A stretch of DNA of 42,489 nt from Nitrospira sp. SB0662_bin_26 (GTDB lineage Bacteria; Nitrospirota; Nitrospiria; Nitrospirales; UBA8639). Position numbers and translations under genes: made by a program. The notes under the pieces are model-generated. The model saw nothing but the letters and a program-made list of their open reading frames with translations, was not told where the DNA came from and made no database searches. Every line of letters starts with the position of its first letter. Positions within the stretch are counted from its first letter, which is position 1. The DNA lies in the NCBI GenBank assembly GCA_009840285.1, contig VXOF01000098.1, positions 1-42,489 of the forward strand, in the 5' to 3' direction. Below are positions 27,475-34,774 of this stretch, in pieces.

Positions 27475-28565
27475 TACGCCTCGATTGCCGCTAGTCCACT
27501 GATCCCCGCCGCTTTGTTTGCATCCATGCCAGCCTCGACCATCTTCTTAAATGAAGTAGAACGGGCTGCTATATCGGCTGCAAACATATTAGCGAAGTTA
27601 AGCGATATATCCGTTTCCAGTTTCTTTGATAGTTCCTCGCTCATCAAGTTTGCAAGAGGTTGCACGGAACCATAGATAAATTGCCGCCACGCCTCCCTTG
27701 CACCCTGGCTTGAACCTTGAGCCTCAAATAATCCGGTAGGTACTCCACAAGCCGCTAAAATTGCTCTTCCCATATCGGAACGTAGCACGGCTAACACTTC
27801 GGGAGGGGCTGCACCTATCCTTGAAGGCATCCAATCTCTTTGTGGGGCTGCCTGTCTTCCGTCACCATGTCCGGCTGCGGTAGTCTCAAGTAACGCATTC
27901 TGTCCGCGTAGTGCGTTAATATCCTTCCTTAGCTGATCGTGCATTCCTGGCTTATCATCCGTTCCAGGGCTTTTGTCATGAGGCACAGGAAGTAAATATC
28001 CTACAGGGCCGCTTGCCTCTTCCCCTAATCGTGTCTCAAGACTGGATGCAAGTTTGCCGCTTGTATTACACCAACCTAACGGGCTAATCCCGTTCCAGGG
28101 ACGGCTTGCCTCGAATGAGTAGCGGCAATGGACAACGGCATTTGAAGGTTGATAACTCGACACGCTGCCAGAAGGCCCGTAGATATGAATGTGATAGACC
28201 CACTCGCTTTCATCAACGCCGCCCGTTATATCCCATGAGCCGCACGGAGACAAAACCACGTTTCCCTTTTCCACTCCAATAAGCTGCACGTCTTCCCCAT
28301 AGCGGATAAGGTTTCGTGCAATCAACGCTAAAAGGGAAGGGGTTAGAGCCGCTTTCACTCGTTCGCTTGCCTTCACGTCTGCACCTGCAAACGCACGTGC
28401 ATATTGTCCGGCTGCGGCTTCGACGGCTGCAATCGTCAACGCACTTCCGGCGCTACTTCCCGTTGCTTGAGCCTCTAAATGATTTAGGATTAAATCGTGG
28501 TAGGGCTGCGTTGATCGTGTCTCTATCTTCTCATGCCAATTGAACGGCCAAAAGCTCCAAGTCAT
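27474..28565 (-). CDS. phage portal protein (HK97 type)
   Basis: A 363-residue portal. In HK97-like phages twelve copies form the ring through which DNA enters and to which connectors attach. The N-terminal Trp/Phe-rich start (MTWSFWPFNWHEK) and Ser/Ala-rich VEAAAGQYARAFAGADV segment near 50 fit the family. So do the conserved middle (WVYHIHIYG near 142, VVHCRYSFEASRPWNGISPL near 163) and the 'ILAACGVPTGLFEAQGSSQGAREAW' region near 270. The length is at the short end for portals (usually 380-450). Its start overlaps the adaptor stop (TAATG). In phages portal normally lies directly after terminase; here it is near the end of the operon. Confidence 0.85.
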   Translation of the reverse strand: MTWSFWPFNWHEKIETRSTQPYHDLILNHLEAQATGSSAGSALTIAAVEAAAGQYARAFAGADVKASERVKAALTPSLLALIARNLIRYGEDVQLIGVEKGNVVLSPCGSWDITGGVDESEWVYHIHIYGPSGSVSSYQPSNAVVHCRYSFEASRPWNGISPLGWCNTSGKLASSLETRLGEEASGPVGYLLPVPHDKSPGTDDKPGMHDQLRKDINALRGQNALLETTAAGHGDGRQAAPQRDWMPSRIGAAPPEVLAVLRSDMGRAILAACGVPTGLFEAQGSSQGAREAWRQFIYGSVQPLANLMSEELSKKLETDISLNFANMFAADIAARSTSFKKMVEAGMDANKAAGISGLAAIEA

Positions 28566-28912
28566 TATAATGCTCTTCTCTGCTTGAAGGGAGACAGTAA
28601 CGTTTCTGCTCCACTATGTTTCAAGACGCCTGTTTTATGATTGCTAAAATACTCAACTTCCAAGTCATCAACCTTTTGTGACTTGATCCCGCCGTCACGT
28701 TTCCTTGTGCTATGTATCCAGCCTGTCACTCGTACCACGGCTTCATTTTCGATTGCATCCGGTACGGTAGAGCCGCGTGTATATTCCTGCACTATTGCGC
28801 TTGCAACATCAAAGAGCCGTTGTCCTTTGGTGTCTAAGGTGTCGGTTTCTGTGATGAAGTCATCAAGATTCAACTCTTGAAACACTTCTAACCCTGTGAT
28901 TGTGATTGCCAT
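28565..28912 (-). CDS. head-tail connector/adaptor protein
   Basis: A 115-residue protein resembling gp6-like adaptors of HK97-type phages. It has a short N-terminal acidic helix, then 'FDVASAIVQEYTRGSTVPDAIENEAVVRVTGWIH', where a helix followed by 'A-V-x-x-x-A-G-W' is characteristic of adaptors that build the ring under the portal. The C-terminal part ends 'SGAETLLSPFKQRRAL', and the 'S-G-A-x-x-L-L-S-P-W/F-x-x-R-R-A' ending is typical of the family. It is coupled to the portal gene by TAATG. Confidence 0.75.
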   Translation of the reverse strand: MAITITGLEVFQELNLDDFITETDTLDTKGQRLFDVASAIVQEYTRGSTVPDAIENEAVVRVTGWIHSTRKRDGGIKSQKVDDLEVEYFSNHKTGVLKHSGAETLLSPFKQRRAL

Positions 28913-28923
28913 ATCCTACCTCG

Positions 28924-29658
28924 TTAAAGCCATACATAATGACGTTGCATATCATCAAAATCGTGTTGCCTGTCTGTGTCTCCCTCTTCCTGTTCCTCAT
29001 CTTCTCTTGCCGTCACTTCGCTTTGAGAGTATGCCGGTCTTGTCACAAGGGATAGCTCCACAAGCACCGCTTCGTTAATCTTTCGGATTAGTACCTCTTC
29101 GTTTCCAGGTTCGGGAATGAACTCTTCGGCATTCTTTACTACCTTTGGGTCTGGCATAAGAAACCCAGGGCTAACGCCTCCCACTAAGCCCATTTCAATT
29201 GACTTCACTGTGTCGGAAACATGGCTAGGCCAGTCTTCTTCAGAATCAGGCAAGTCAACGGAAAATTCCAGCCTTGGGTCTGCTTCATCTTCGATTAGCT
29301 TAATGGTAGCCGTTCCCGCCATAAGCGACCCTAGCGGCTTATCAAATGAATGACCGGCTAATATGTGAATGTTACGACGGCTCAAGGCTTCCGTGGCCTC
29401 TTCGACGGCTTGCTTTGCGGCTCCCTCTTTGAGCAACTTATCAAGATCGTCTTTCATTTGTTTGAACATACGTAGCGACCACCGGAAAGCGCGTTTATCT
29501 ATCATTTCCTTACGCCGCTTCCCTCGGTTTCGCATCGTGGCATAACGTCGTAGCTTCCCCCCGCTTAGCCCAAACTTGCCGGATATAGAACGGCCACCAC
29601 CACGGCCACCCCTGCGGATTTCTAACTCAACTGGGTATTCCAAATATTCAAGATTCAT
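28924..29658 (-). CDS. prohead protease (HK97 family U35)
   Basis: A 244-residue protease that trims the N-terminal delta domain of the capsid protein during head maturation. The catalytic His is in GHSFDKPLGSL (His103) and the serine block is VELSLVTRPAYSQ (about Ser203). VGGVSPGF near 160 is the conserved 'G-x-S-x-G-F' segment. An N-terminal basic Gly-rich stretch (RRGGRGGGRS) and a ~20-residue helical insertion before the His strand are unusual. A TAATG overlap couples it to the gene before it. Confidence 0.82.
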   Translation of the reverse strand: MNLEYLEYPVELEIRRGGRGGGRSISGKFGLSGGKLRRYATMRNRGKRRKEMIDKRAFRWSLRMFKQMKDDLDKLLKEGAAKQAVEEATEALSRRNIHILAGHSFDKPLGSLMAGTATIKLIEDEADPRLEFSVDLPDSEEDWPSHVSDTVKSIEMGLVGGVSPGFLMPDPKVVKNAEEFIPEPGNEEVLIRKINEAVLVELSLVTRPAYSQSEVTAREDEEQEEGDTDRQHDFDDMQRHYVWL

Positions 29659-30155
29659 TACTGTATCAAACCTTTCTGTAAGGCTATCTTCACGGCATGC
29701 ACATTATTGAATGCGTCTAATCGCTCTCTAATGCGGCTTAACTGATTGACTACTGCTCCCATGCTTACCCTATTTTTCATAGCGATTATTGTTAGAGACA
29801 AGCCGTTAGAATAGTCCGTTAAGTATGCCGCTTGCTTTGGTGTTATCGTACCTTCTCGTTCGATCTGTTTGTTATAACGTCGTTGATCCATTCTCGCTAA
29901 GGCATCCTCGGAAAATTCATATTGACGGGCTTTCGGATTTTTCCTCTTATGTTGTCGCTTGCGACGTTGCCGGATACTCTCTGCTAGTCTTGCCTTTCTC
30001 TCTTTTCTGTCTGCTATCATGCCCTCGATAACATCTTGCATTCTATCTTCTGTAACGTGTTTCTCTTCCTTTGGTTTTCTCTCATCTTCGGGTTTGAGAG
30101 TGTTTCCTTTGCTATAGATCAACTCTTCTCTAACACTTATTTTTGCTTCCCACAT
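29658..30155 (-). CDS. basic protein with LuxR-like helix-turn-helix end (candidate small terminase)
   Basis: A 165-residue protein of unknown function. ATG 30155 is preferred over an upstream GTG because GAGG lies at the right distance and the GTG falls inside a stable hairpin. The middle is highly basic (RQRRKRQHKRKNPKARQ near 62-78). The C-terminal 55 residues (AYLTDYSNGLSLTIIAMKN, then RVSMGAVVNQLSRIRERLD) resemble a GerE/LuxR-type DNA-binding helix-turn-helix. It lies between capsid and protease, where no such gene is expected. Since no small terminase is recognisable elsewhere and those often carry N-terminal HTH domains, it is a candidate for that role, or a late regulator. Both are inference. 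Confidence 0.6.
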   Translation of the reverse strand: MWEAKISVREELIYSKGNTLKPEDERKPKEEKHVTEDRMQDVIEGMIADRKERKARLAESIRQRRKRQHKRKNPKARQYEFSEDALARMDQRRYNKQIEREGTITPKQAAYLTDYSNGLSLTIIAMKNRVSMGAVVNQLSRIRERLDAFNNVHAVKIALQKGLIQ

Positions 30156-30176
30156 AAAACAATCCTCAAAAAAAGT

Positions 30177-30407
30177 GGGAGGGTATTTGGAGAAACCTTG
30201 TGAAGAAGCCACACAAGGCTATGTTTCGTGACACCCTCCCGTAACTCATAAATGGTGGAGAGAGGTTAGCCTATGCGAGTAAACTAACCTCCCCCCGACG
30301 GAGAAGGAAAAAGGCTCTAGCGGAGTAACTAGAGAGACAACCCTTCTCCGTTGTGAGGAAGGGAAAAAGGCTCTAGGACAGTTAGACTAGAGAGGTAAAC
30401 CCCTTCC
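30177..30407 (-). ncRNA. block of four nested hairpins between capsid and the next gene
   Basis: In the 262-base gap downstream of the capsid gene four stem structures lie side by side. (1) 30177-30184 pairs with 30233-30240, enclosing CCTTGTG/CACAAGG (30196-30202 with 30212-30218). (2) GAGGTTAG 30262-30269 pairs with 30284-30291. (3) A perfect 10-bp stem 30298-30307/30342-30351 encloses CTCTAG/CTAGAG. (4) 30357-30363/30401-30407 encloses another CTCTAG/CTAGAG. Modules 3 and 4 share AAAAAGGCTCTAG and CTAGAGAG with different outer stems, i.e. the pairing is kept while the sequence changes. No U tracts follow, so these are not ordinary terminators. The function is unknown. Confidence 0.6.
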
Positions 30408-30417
30408 CCATTTATCG

Positions 30418-31650
30418 TTATGACGATACGCGGTAAGCAACCTGCTCGAACGCATCCGGCTGAACTAGAAGAACGTCTCCCAAAAGCACATGGAAGGTTA
30501 CGTAACGCTCGCCTCGACTTGAGCCAGAATAAATATCGTCAATGGACACTTGGCCCCAGTGCGGACAAACCGCCACGCGCAAGCCTTCCCGTCCTTTACG
30601 GTACAAAATGGCTTGTGCAATATGGTTTGTCTTATCGGGCATACGCTTATTTGTCCAGAAGCCTCCCGTATACTTTCCGGCATAGGCTGCGGCTGATAAT
30701 TCGCTATCAGTGCCTTGGAAGGTCGAAGCGGCCAAGCGGTAGGTTTCAGGATTGACCACGATAGAAACATCCATCAAGGTATTAGACCAAAGACCATCTA
30801 TTCCGGCGGCATGTTGCTTTGCGAAGCCTTCCCAGTTCACAACACCGGCTGCGGGTGCGGCTGGATTCGTCAAGCGTTCAAAGATACCCGTTAAATTGGC
30901 TCCGCTCCCGTCGCCATTCAAGGCTTGCTTATCCAGTTCATCAGAAAGGACAAGGCTTAGATTTTCCCGAAGCACATTTTCAAAATTCTGCGCTCCCACG
31001 GCTGCCACGTCTTCAAGCGCAATACTCAAACGGGCTGATACCCGTTTAGGTGTTGCCGTTGAAACTGTCATTTCTGCGGCTGTTGCCTCTTGCGCTGCTC
31101 CCTTGGCCTTTGCACCGGCTGTCAATGCCTTGGTAATGGTTGCCGTTGCATAGGTTCCACTCTCAACCCTTGGCATATCAATTCCCAAACGCGGAGCAAT
31201 GGATTTTGCAAACACCATAGGTCTAATCGTGTCCAGGTTGACACCGACCGTAGCAGGCGCACCTGTGACGGCATCGGCTCGTTGTTCAATATCCCACAAC
31301 TCAATCGGGATTCCATCAACCTTAGCGGCTTGTTGTAATTCCAACTCGACACCTTGCGGCAACTTACCGGCCATGTAACGGCCAACGTAGTTAGTCAAAC
31401 TTGCCTTTGATCTCAGTTCGAGTCTTTCCCGTTGCTCGTTATCAAGCGGTTGTGTCTCTTCGCGGGTTTCAAGGTCTTCGCCTTCGGCAAGGATAGCGGC
31501 TCGCTTTTCCGTTTCAAGGTTTTTCATGCTCTGACTAAGCTCGTTCAACTCTTGCAAGTCTTCGGCTGTTTTCTCTTCCTTAGACAACAACTCGTTCATG
31601 CGTTCGCGTGTCTCAGATTGTCTAAGCTCAATTCGTTGTTTGTGCTTCAT
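30418..31650 (-). CDS. major capsid protein (HK97 fold)
   Basis: A 410-residue major head protein. The first ~80 residues are a charged coiled-coil delta domain (RIELRQSETRERMNELLSK, then LQELNELSQSMKNLETEKR) that the prohead protease would remove. The HK97-fold body follows, with 'TGAPATVGVNLDTIRPMVFAKSIAPRLGIDM' near 133, ALNGDGSGANLTGI near 254, and NPETYRLAASTFQ near 301, all typical P-domain and A-domain blocks. ATG 31650 follows AGAAGG; an upstream GTG would overlap the HNH gene more deeply. Downstream lies the hairpin block, not the usual adaptor genes. Confidence 0.9.
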   Translation of the reverse strand: MKHKQRIELRQSETRERMNELLSKEEKTAEDLQELNELSQSMKNLETEKRAAILAEGEDLETREETQPLDNEQRERLELRSKASLTNYVGRYMAGKLPQGVELELQQAAKVDGIPIELWDIEQRADAVTGAPATVGVNLDTIRPMVFAKSIAPRLGIDMPRVESGTYATATITKALTAGAKAKGAAQEATAAEMTVSTATPKRVSARLSIALEDVAAVGAQNFENVLRENLSLVLSDELDKQALNGDGSGANLTGIFERLTNPAAPAAGVVNWEGFAKQHAAGIDGLWSNTLMDVSIVVNPETYRLAASTFQGTDSELSAAAYAGKYTGGFWTNKRMPDKTNHIAQAILYRKGREGLRVAVCPHWGQVSIDDIYSGSSRGERYVTFHVLLGDVLLVQPDAFEQVAYRVSS

Positions 31651-31651
31651 A

Positions 31652-31939
31652 TCACACACCTTCTTTCATGTTTTGCAAAACATAATAATCCCAGGCCCTA
31701 GAGCCTGTTACTAAAGAGCGGCTTTTGCCTCTCTCAACTCTTGACTTGTCTATATGACAGTCACGGCAAAGCGTTTGAAGATTATCTCTTTCATACGGCT
31801 TGCCGCCTTTGAATATCGGGATGACGTGGTCAACTTGATTCGCGTAACCTCCACAATGCCGACACTTCCAGTTATCCCTATCTAAAACATCCTCTCTGAC
31901 TCGCTCCCATTGCCAATTGTGTAAATGAAAGCGACTCAT
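31652..31939 (-). CDS. HNH endonuclease
   Basis: A 95-residue HNH nuclease. Two zinc cysteines in CRHCGGY near 27-30, the HNH core VDHVIPIFKGGKP near 36 with the catalytic His, Asn in NLQTLC, and CRDCH near 62 are all present. Small HNH proteins next to terminase are needed for cos-site cleavage in HK97-like phages. Its ATG overlaps the terminase stop (TAATG at 31939), and its end abuts the capsid start. This supports cos-type packaging by the element. Confidence 0.87.
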   Translation of the reverse strand: MSRFHLHNWQWERVREDVLDRDNWKCRHCGGYANQVDHVIPIFKGGKPYERDNLQTLCRDCHIDKSRVERGKSRSLVTGSRAWDYYVLQNMKEGV

Positions 31940-33408
31940 TAGCACACCAACAATCTAACGCTTGTCTCTACCGGCTTCCGTTGTAGCTGTCTCGCAAGCG
32001 CCCCACCTGCTAAAGTTGCACAAATGGCTACATCGTCACGGCTCTTCCACTTGCGACGTTTGGACACTCTTAGGTTCCCTTCGTCTTCAATCACGATTGC
32101 TTGACTCAAAGAGTAACGGGCTAACGTGCGGCATTCAGGAACGATGCTTAATGGCCCATCGGCAATAAGCCGACGCAAGCCGGTTATATCTTCCGTGGCT
32201 TCACTCCATCGGGTTTTTCTCTCTATGACTTGCCATGACGTAGGAAGTACGTCTAACAACTGATTCAAAAGGAACCTATCGCAATAAATTACTTCCGGCT
32301 CGATTCCTAACAGTGTCATCTTATCAAGCAAGGTTGCCGGTCTTGCATGCCTCACGCCTTCATCAATCAGTAACGTTCCCTCTTCCCATAACTTTTGATA
32401 AAGACCTTTCGGCACTGCGTCTTGCTTCTCCCTGGCTGCAAGGTCTGGTATCCCTCCACAAAGCGCGTAACATTCAGAGCGACCGTTAGGCCATAAACAC
32501 CAAATAGCCGACCATGACCTATGTGCTCCCAGGTCTAACCCCACAATCGGCTTTCCCATTCGCGGAGGAACAGGACGGCTTTCTACCGTTTTCCAGTCTT
32601 CTACTCGACAAAGCATTTCCTCTCTTGTCTCAACTAGCCGGTTAAGCCGGTAGGCTTCAAAGGATGCTTTCAAAGAGGGGTTAGCCTTTGCCTCTTCGTG
32701 TTCCTGCTTCACCGTTCGCGCTAACTCTTTATTCAAACGGAACATGGGATTCACTTTCCGCACCGTGTCCCATGAGTCCCACGGCTCTTCTATGTCTGCA
32801 CTGATACACGTTACATAGGTTCCCGTCTTCGTATTCGTTCCGGCTTTAATCAGTTCCGGCCACCAAGACCCAGGCTCAGAAGGGGAAAGCGTCCCGATAA
32901 GTAGTAACTTCTGCTCCGGCCTCTTCCCAAGGGATTGACGCAACGCATCAAAGAGCAAGGCTCCATTTCGTGTTTCCCAGGCTGCGGGTTCGTCACCTAT
33001 CAGCACGTTAAATTGAGCAAGCCCCATTGCTCGTTTTCCTGAACTGGATATAGCCCTTACCGTGTTCCCACTTGCCTTGTGTTCAATGCGTAGCCGTTGT
33101 ATAGATTCAGCTATACGGTACTCTTTTTCATGCCCTGCAATCGCCTCTTTGATAAACCCAAACACAACCCTTGATTGCTCAATGCTTCCCGATACAATCA
33201 CAACTTCATTAGGCCCCTTCTTCCCTAGCTTCATTTCAGGATCAAGGAACAAGGCTGCAATCCGTCCGCATAGGAAACTCTTGGCATTCCCTCTAGGCAT
33301 GGACAGAGCCGCAATCCGTACCGATTTTGAGAAAGCATTCCGTGACCATCTTTTTAACTCAATGGGAAGTTTGGGTAACGCACCGGCTATTTTCTGTTCT
33401 AATTGCAT
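31939..33408 (-). CDS. terminase large subunit
   Basis: A 489-residue DNA-packaging motor and nuclease. Walker A is SMPRGNAKS (residues 36-44), with the R-G-N-x-K-S form seen in phage terminases. The Walker B-like motif is VLIGDEPAAWE near 135, and the C-motif is LLIGTLSPSEPGSW near 168. The RNase H-like nuclease part has GLDLGAHRSW near 293 and LLIDEGVRH near 350, and ends with KSRDDVAICATLAGGA near 455. The length is slightly below the usual 500-570. The ATG has no good ribosome site; translation may depend on coupling or on the short upstream frames. No small-subunit gene precedes it. Confidence 0.9.
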   Translation of the reverse strand: MQLEQKIAGALPKLPIELKRWSRNAFSKSVRIAALSMPRGNAKSFLCGRIAALFLDPEMKLGKKGPNEVVIVSGSIEQSRVVFGFIKEAIAGHEKEYRIAESIQRLRIEHKASGNTVRAISSSGKRAMGLAQFNVLIGDEPAAWETRNGALLFDALRQSLGKRPEQKLLLIGTLSPSEPGSWWPELIKAGTNTKTGTYVTCISADIEEPWDSWDTVRKVNPMFRLNKELARTVKQEHEEAKANPSLKASFEAYRLNRLVETREEMLCRVEDWKTVESRPVPPRMGKPIVGLDLGAHRSWSAIWCLWPNGRSECYALCGGIPDLAAREKQDAVPKGLYQKLWEEGTLLIDEGVRHARPATLLDKMTLLGIEPEVIYCDRFLLNQLLDVLPTSWQVIERKTRWSEATEDITGLRRLIADGPLSIVPECRTLARYSLSQAIVIEDEGNLRVSKRRKWKSRDDVAICATLAGGALARQLQRKPVETSVRLLVC

Positions 33409-33445
33409 AAATGACTCATATATAAGTAGTTTATCCTACTATTTT

Positions 33446-33509
33446 GACCCCAGTGAGGCAAAAATCAAAAGCCCCTATAAAGCGAAGCCCCACCGACGAT
33501 CAGACCCCA
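33446..33509. repeat. nested direct repeats before terminase (candidate cos/packaging site)
   Basis: GACCCCA occurs at 33446-33452 and 33503-33509. Inside that pair AAGCCCC occurs at 33469-33475 and 33485-33491. The stretch is GC-rich in an otherwise AT-rich area and sits just upstream of the terminase gene, where phage packaging sites are common. Function is inferred from position only. Confidence 0.35.
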
Positions 33510-33575
33510 CAAACGCGAATAAATGCGACACTCCTTTTTATACGTAGTATTTGCCAGGGTCTTTAATCTATTCAT
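33465..33575 (-). CDS. possible 36-residue peptide gene before terminase
   Basis: An open frame of 36 codons starting at an ATG that overlaps the stop of the short frame upstream (TGATG). The product is basic at the N-terminus (MNRLKTLANTTYKKECR) with a hydrophobic glycine-rich end (GLIVGGASLYRGF). It could be a coupled small protein, a truncated remnant, or chance. It partly overlaps the repeat block at 33446-33509. Confidence 0.3.
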   Translation of the reverse strand: MNRLKTLANTTYKKECRIYSRLWGLIVGGASLYRGF

Positions 33576-33646
33576 CAAAGCATGCCTTCCGTTTCCGTCT
33601 GGTGACATGATCTCTTCTCACGCTCATAATTGATTCTCAACATCAT
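33575..33646 (-). CDS. possible 23-residue peptide gene coupled to the gp10-like gene
   Basis: A 23-codon frame whose ATG overlaps the gp10-like stop (TAATG), the same junction used elsewhere in this operon, and whose stop overlaps the next short frame. The product is polar (MMLRINYEREKRSCHQTETE). The coupling pattern is the only evidence. Confidence 0.25.
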   Translation of the reverse strand: MMLRINYEREKRSCHQTETEGML

Positions 33647-34203
33647 TAGAACATACCATCAAGACCTTGAGGTTTAGAGACTTGCCTATACCCGCCTTTC
33701 CAGTAGTGTTTCCCTGCTTTCAGTTTCATATCTGCACCCAGGACGGCAAGGTTAGCCCTCACTTCTGCGCCTATGCGACCGGCTGCGGTAGGGGCTAAGG
33801 TGTTGGCGGCTTCCTCTAGGTATTTCCATTGTCCAACATTCGACCATGATCCAGGAGGGTAGGCTTTGCCTTTTCGATCTAACCCATGAGTCTTACCCGA
33901 ACGGGGCATTTCGTGAATGTAGGTTGCATACGGTACGCCCGTTGTTCCTCCATACCCTAATTCAACCTCATAGACAGGCCCGTACCGTTCCGGCTTATTG
34001 ACGTATGCAGAGGCTTGTAAAGCCCCTGTAGCGACCGGAACCTTTGTCTTTGATAGGGCCATCATGCGCTTACCTTCGCTATGCAAAGACGCACCCACAA
34101 GCAGAGGTATCAATTCCTCGAAGTTCTTAGCCTTCGCCCAGGCTTTTTCATACCCTTCTAAATACACCCTGGCATGCCGTGGTCTTCCTCTAGGACGTGC
34201 CAT
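33646..34203 (-). CDS. HK97 gp10-like head-tail connector / minor head protein
   Basis: A 185-residue protein. 'KTKVPVATGALQASAYVN' near 53-70, 'YEVELGYGGTTGVPYATYIHE' near 78-98 and 'KYLEEAANTLAP' near 127 match the HK97 gp10 family layout (V-P-V-x-T-G-x-L-x-x-S ... G-Y-G-x-x-x-x-x-Y-A-x-Y-x-H-E). In phages these proteins complete the neck between head and tail tube. Its presence without tail genes would let a helper tail dock. It normally lies downstream of the adaptor; here it is at the start of the operon, 3 bp after the LuxR-like gene. GAAGAGG precedes the ATG. Confidence 0.78.
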   Translation of the reverse strand: MARPRGRPRHARVYLEGYEKAWAKAKNFEELIPLLVGASLHSEGKRMMALSKTKVPVATGALQASAYVNKPERYGPVYEVELGYGGTTGVPYATYIHEMPRSGKTHGLDRKGKAYPPGSWSNVGQWKYLEEAANTLAPTAAGRIGAEVRANLAVLGADMKLKAGKHYWKGGYRQVSKPQGLDGMF

Positions 34204-34206
34204 AAT

Positions 34207-34410
34207 TTACCTCTTCACCTTTAGCAGACACCTTAACAACTGCACTTTGGAATGAACGCCTAGACGGTTATATATATCGTAAAAATGAGTGCTAACCGTT
34301 CTAGGAGATACGCCAAGCACTGCGGCTATCTCTCGATCCCGTAACCCATCAAGCATAAGCTCTACTATTTCTAACTGCCTTCGAGTTAAAAGCCGTGCGT
34401 TCCTGTTCAT
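34207..34410 (-). CDS. stand-alone LuxR/GerE helix-turn-helix protein
   Basis: A 67-residue protein consisting of only a GerE-type DNA-binding domain: LTRRQLEIVELMLDGLRDRE, then IAAVLGVSPRTVSTHFYDIY and NRLGVHSKVQLLRCLL. The family pattern (L-T-x-R-E ... I-A-x-x-L-x-V-S-x-x-T-V-x-x-H ... R-L) is complete. GGAGGGAGG lies upstream of the ATG. As the first gene of the head operon it is likely the element's activator of late genes, similar in position to small activators such as AlpA or ArpU in other satellites, though of a different family. Confidence 0.8.
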   Translation of the reverse strand: MNRNARLLTRRQLEIVELMLDGLRDREIAAVLGVSPRTVSTHFYDIYNRLGVHSKVQLLRCLLKVKR

Positions 34411-34441
34411 TAATCAATCCTCCCTCCTATACTCTGCACAT

Positions 34442-34471
34442 AGTCTAACATACGTACTAACCCTATGTCAA
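34442..34471 (-). promoter_or_regulatory. putative promoter of the head operon
   Basis: On the minus strand a consensus TTGACA (34466-34471) is followed after 18 bp by TAGACT (34442-34447; TTAGAC at 17 bp is the alternative). It lies 31 bp before the ATG of the LuxR-like gene. The same TAGACT -10 sequence occurs in the promoter at the element's left end. Confidence 0.55.
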
Positions 34472-34618
34472 GTAAACTACGTAAACTTGTGTTTTTGCGC
34501 TGTACGGCCAGGAACGGCCAATTGAAAACTATTCAGAGAGAGGTAGAGAGTGGAGTAGAGAGAGAAGTATGCTAAGAATCAATCCTCGAAGGAAATAGAG
34601 GGTATATAGAGAGGATGA

Positions 34619-34774
34619 TTAGGTTTGTTTAAACTTAGAATCTAAAGGTCTGGTTTCAGCATATCCAGTACTTTTCATATACAGAGGTTTCCCTAATTTT
34701 CTCGCTTTCTCTATTCGTTGTTTCCCTGTTTTCAGCGAGCCTTGCATCTTTTTCTTCCTTTGTGACTTAGACAT
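34619..34774 (-). CDS. small basic protein (51 residues)
   Basis: A 51-codon frame with a clear ribosome site (AAAGGGG, 7 bases before ATG). The product is very basic (MSKSQRKKKMQGSLKTGKQR, then KARKLGKPLYMKS) with an acidic-poor tail, resembling small nucleic-acid-binding phage proteins. No family is recognised. It precedes the LuxR-like gene by about 200 bp, separated by the head-operon promoter. Confidence 0.5.
   Translation of the reverse strand: MSKSQRKKKMQGSLKTGKQRIEKARKLGKPLYMKSTGYAETRPLDSKFKQT

Noticed and set aside
30156-30212. Upstream GTG start for the HTH protein
   Set aside because: The GTG lies inside a stable hairpin without a ribosome site; the ATG at 30155 has GAGG at the right distance.
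30298-30407. Integron attC sites or intrinsic terminators
   Set aside because: No GTTRRRY core sites and no T tracts on either strand; the pairs are nested hairpins only.
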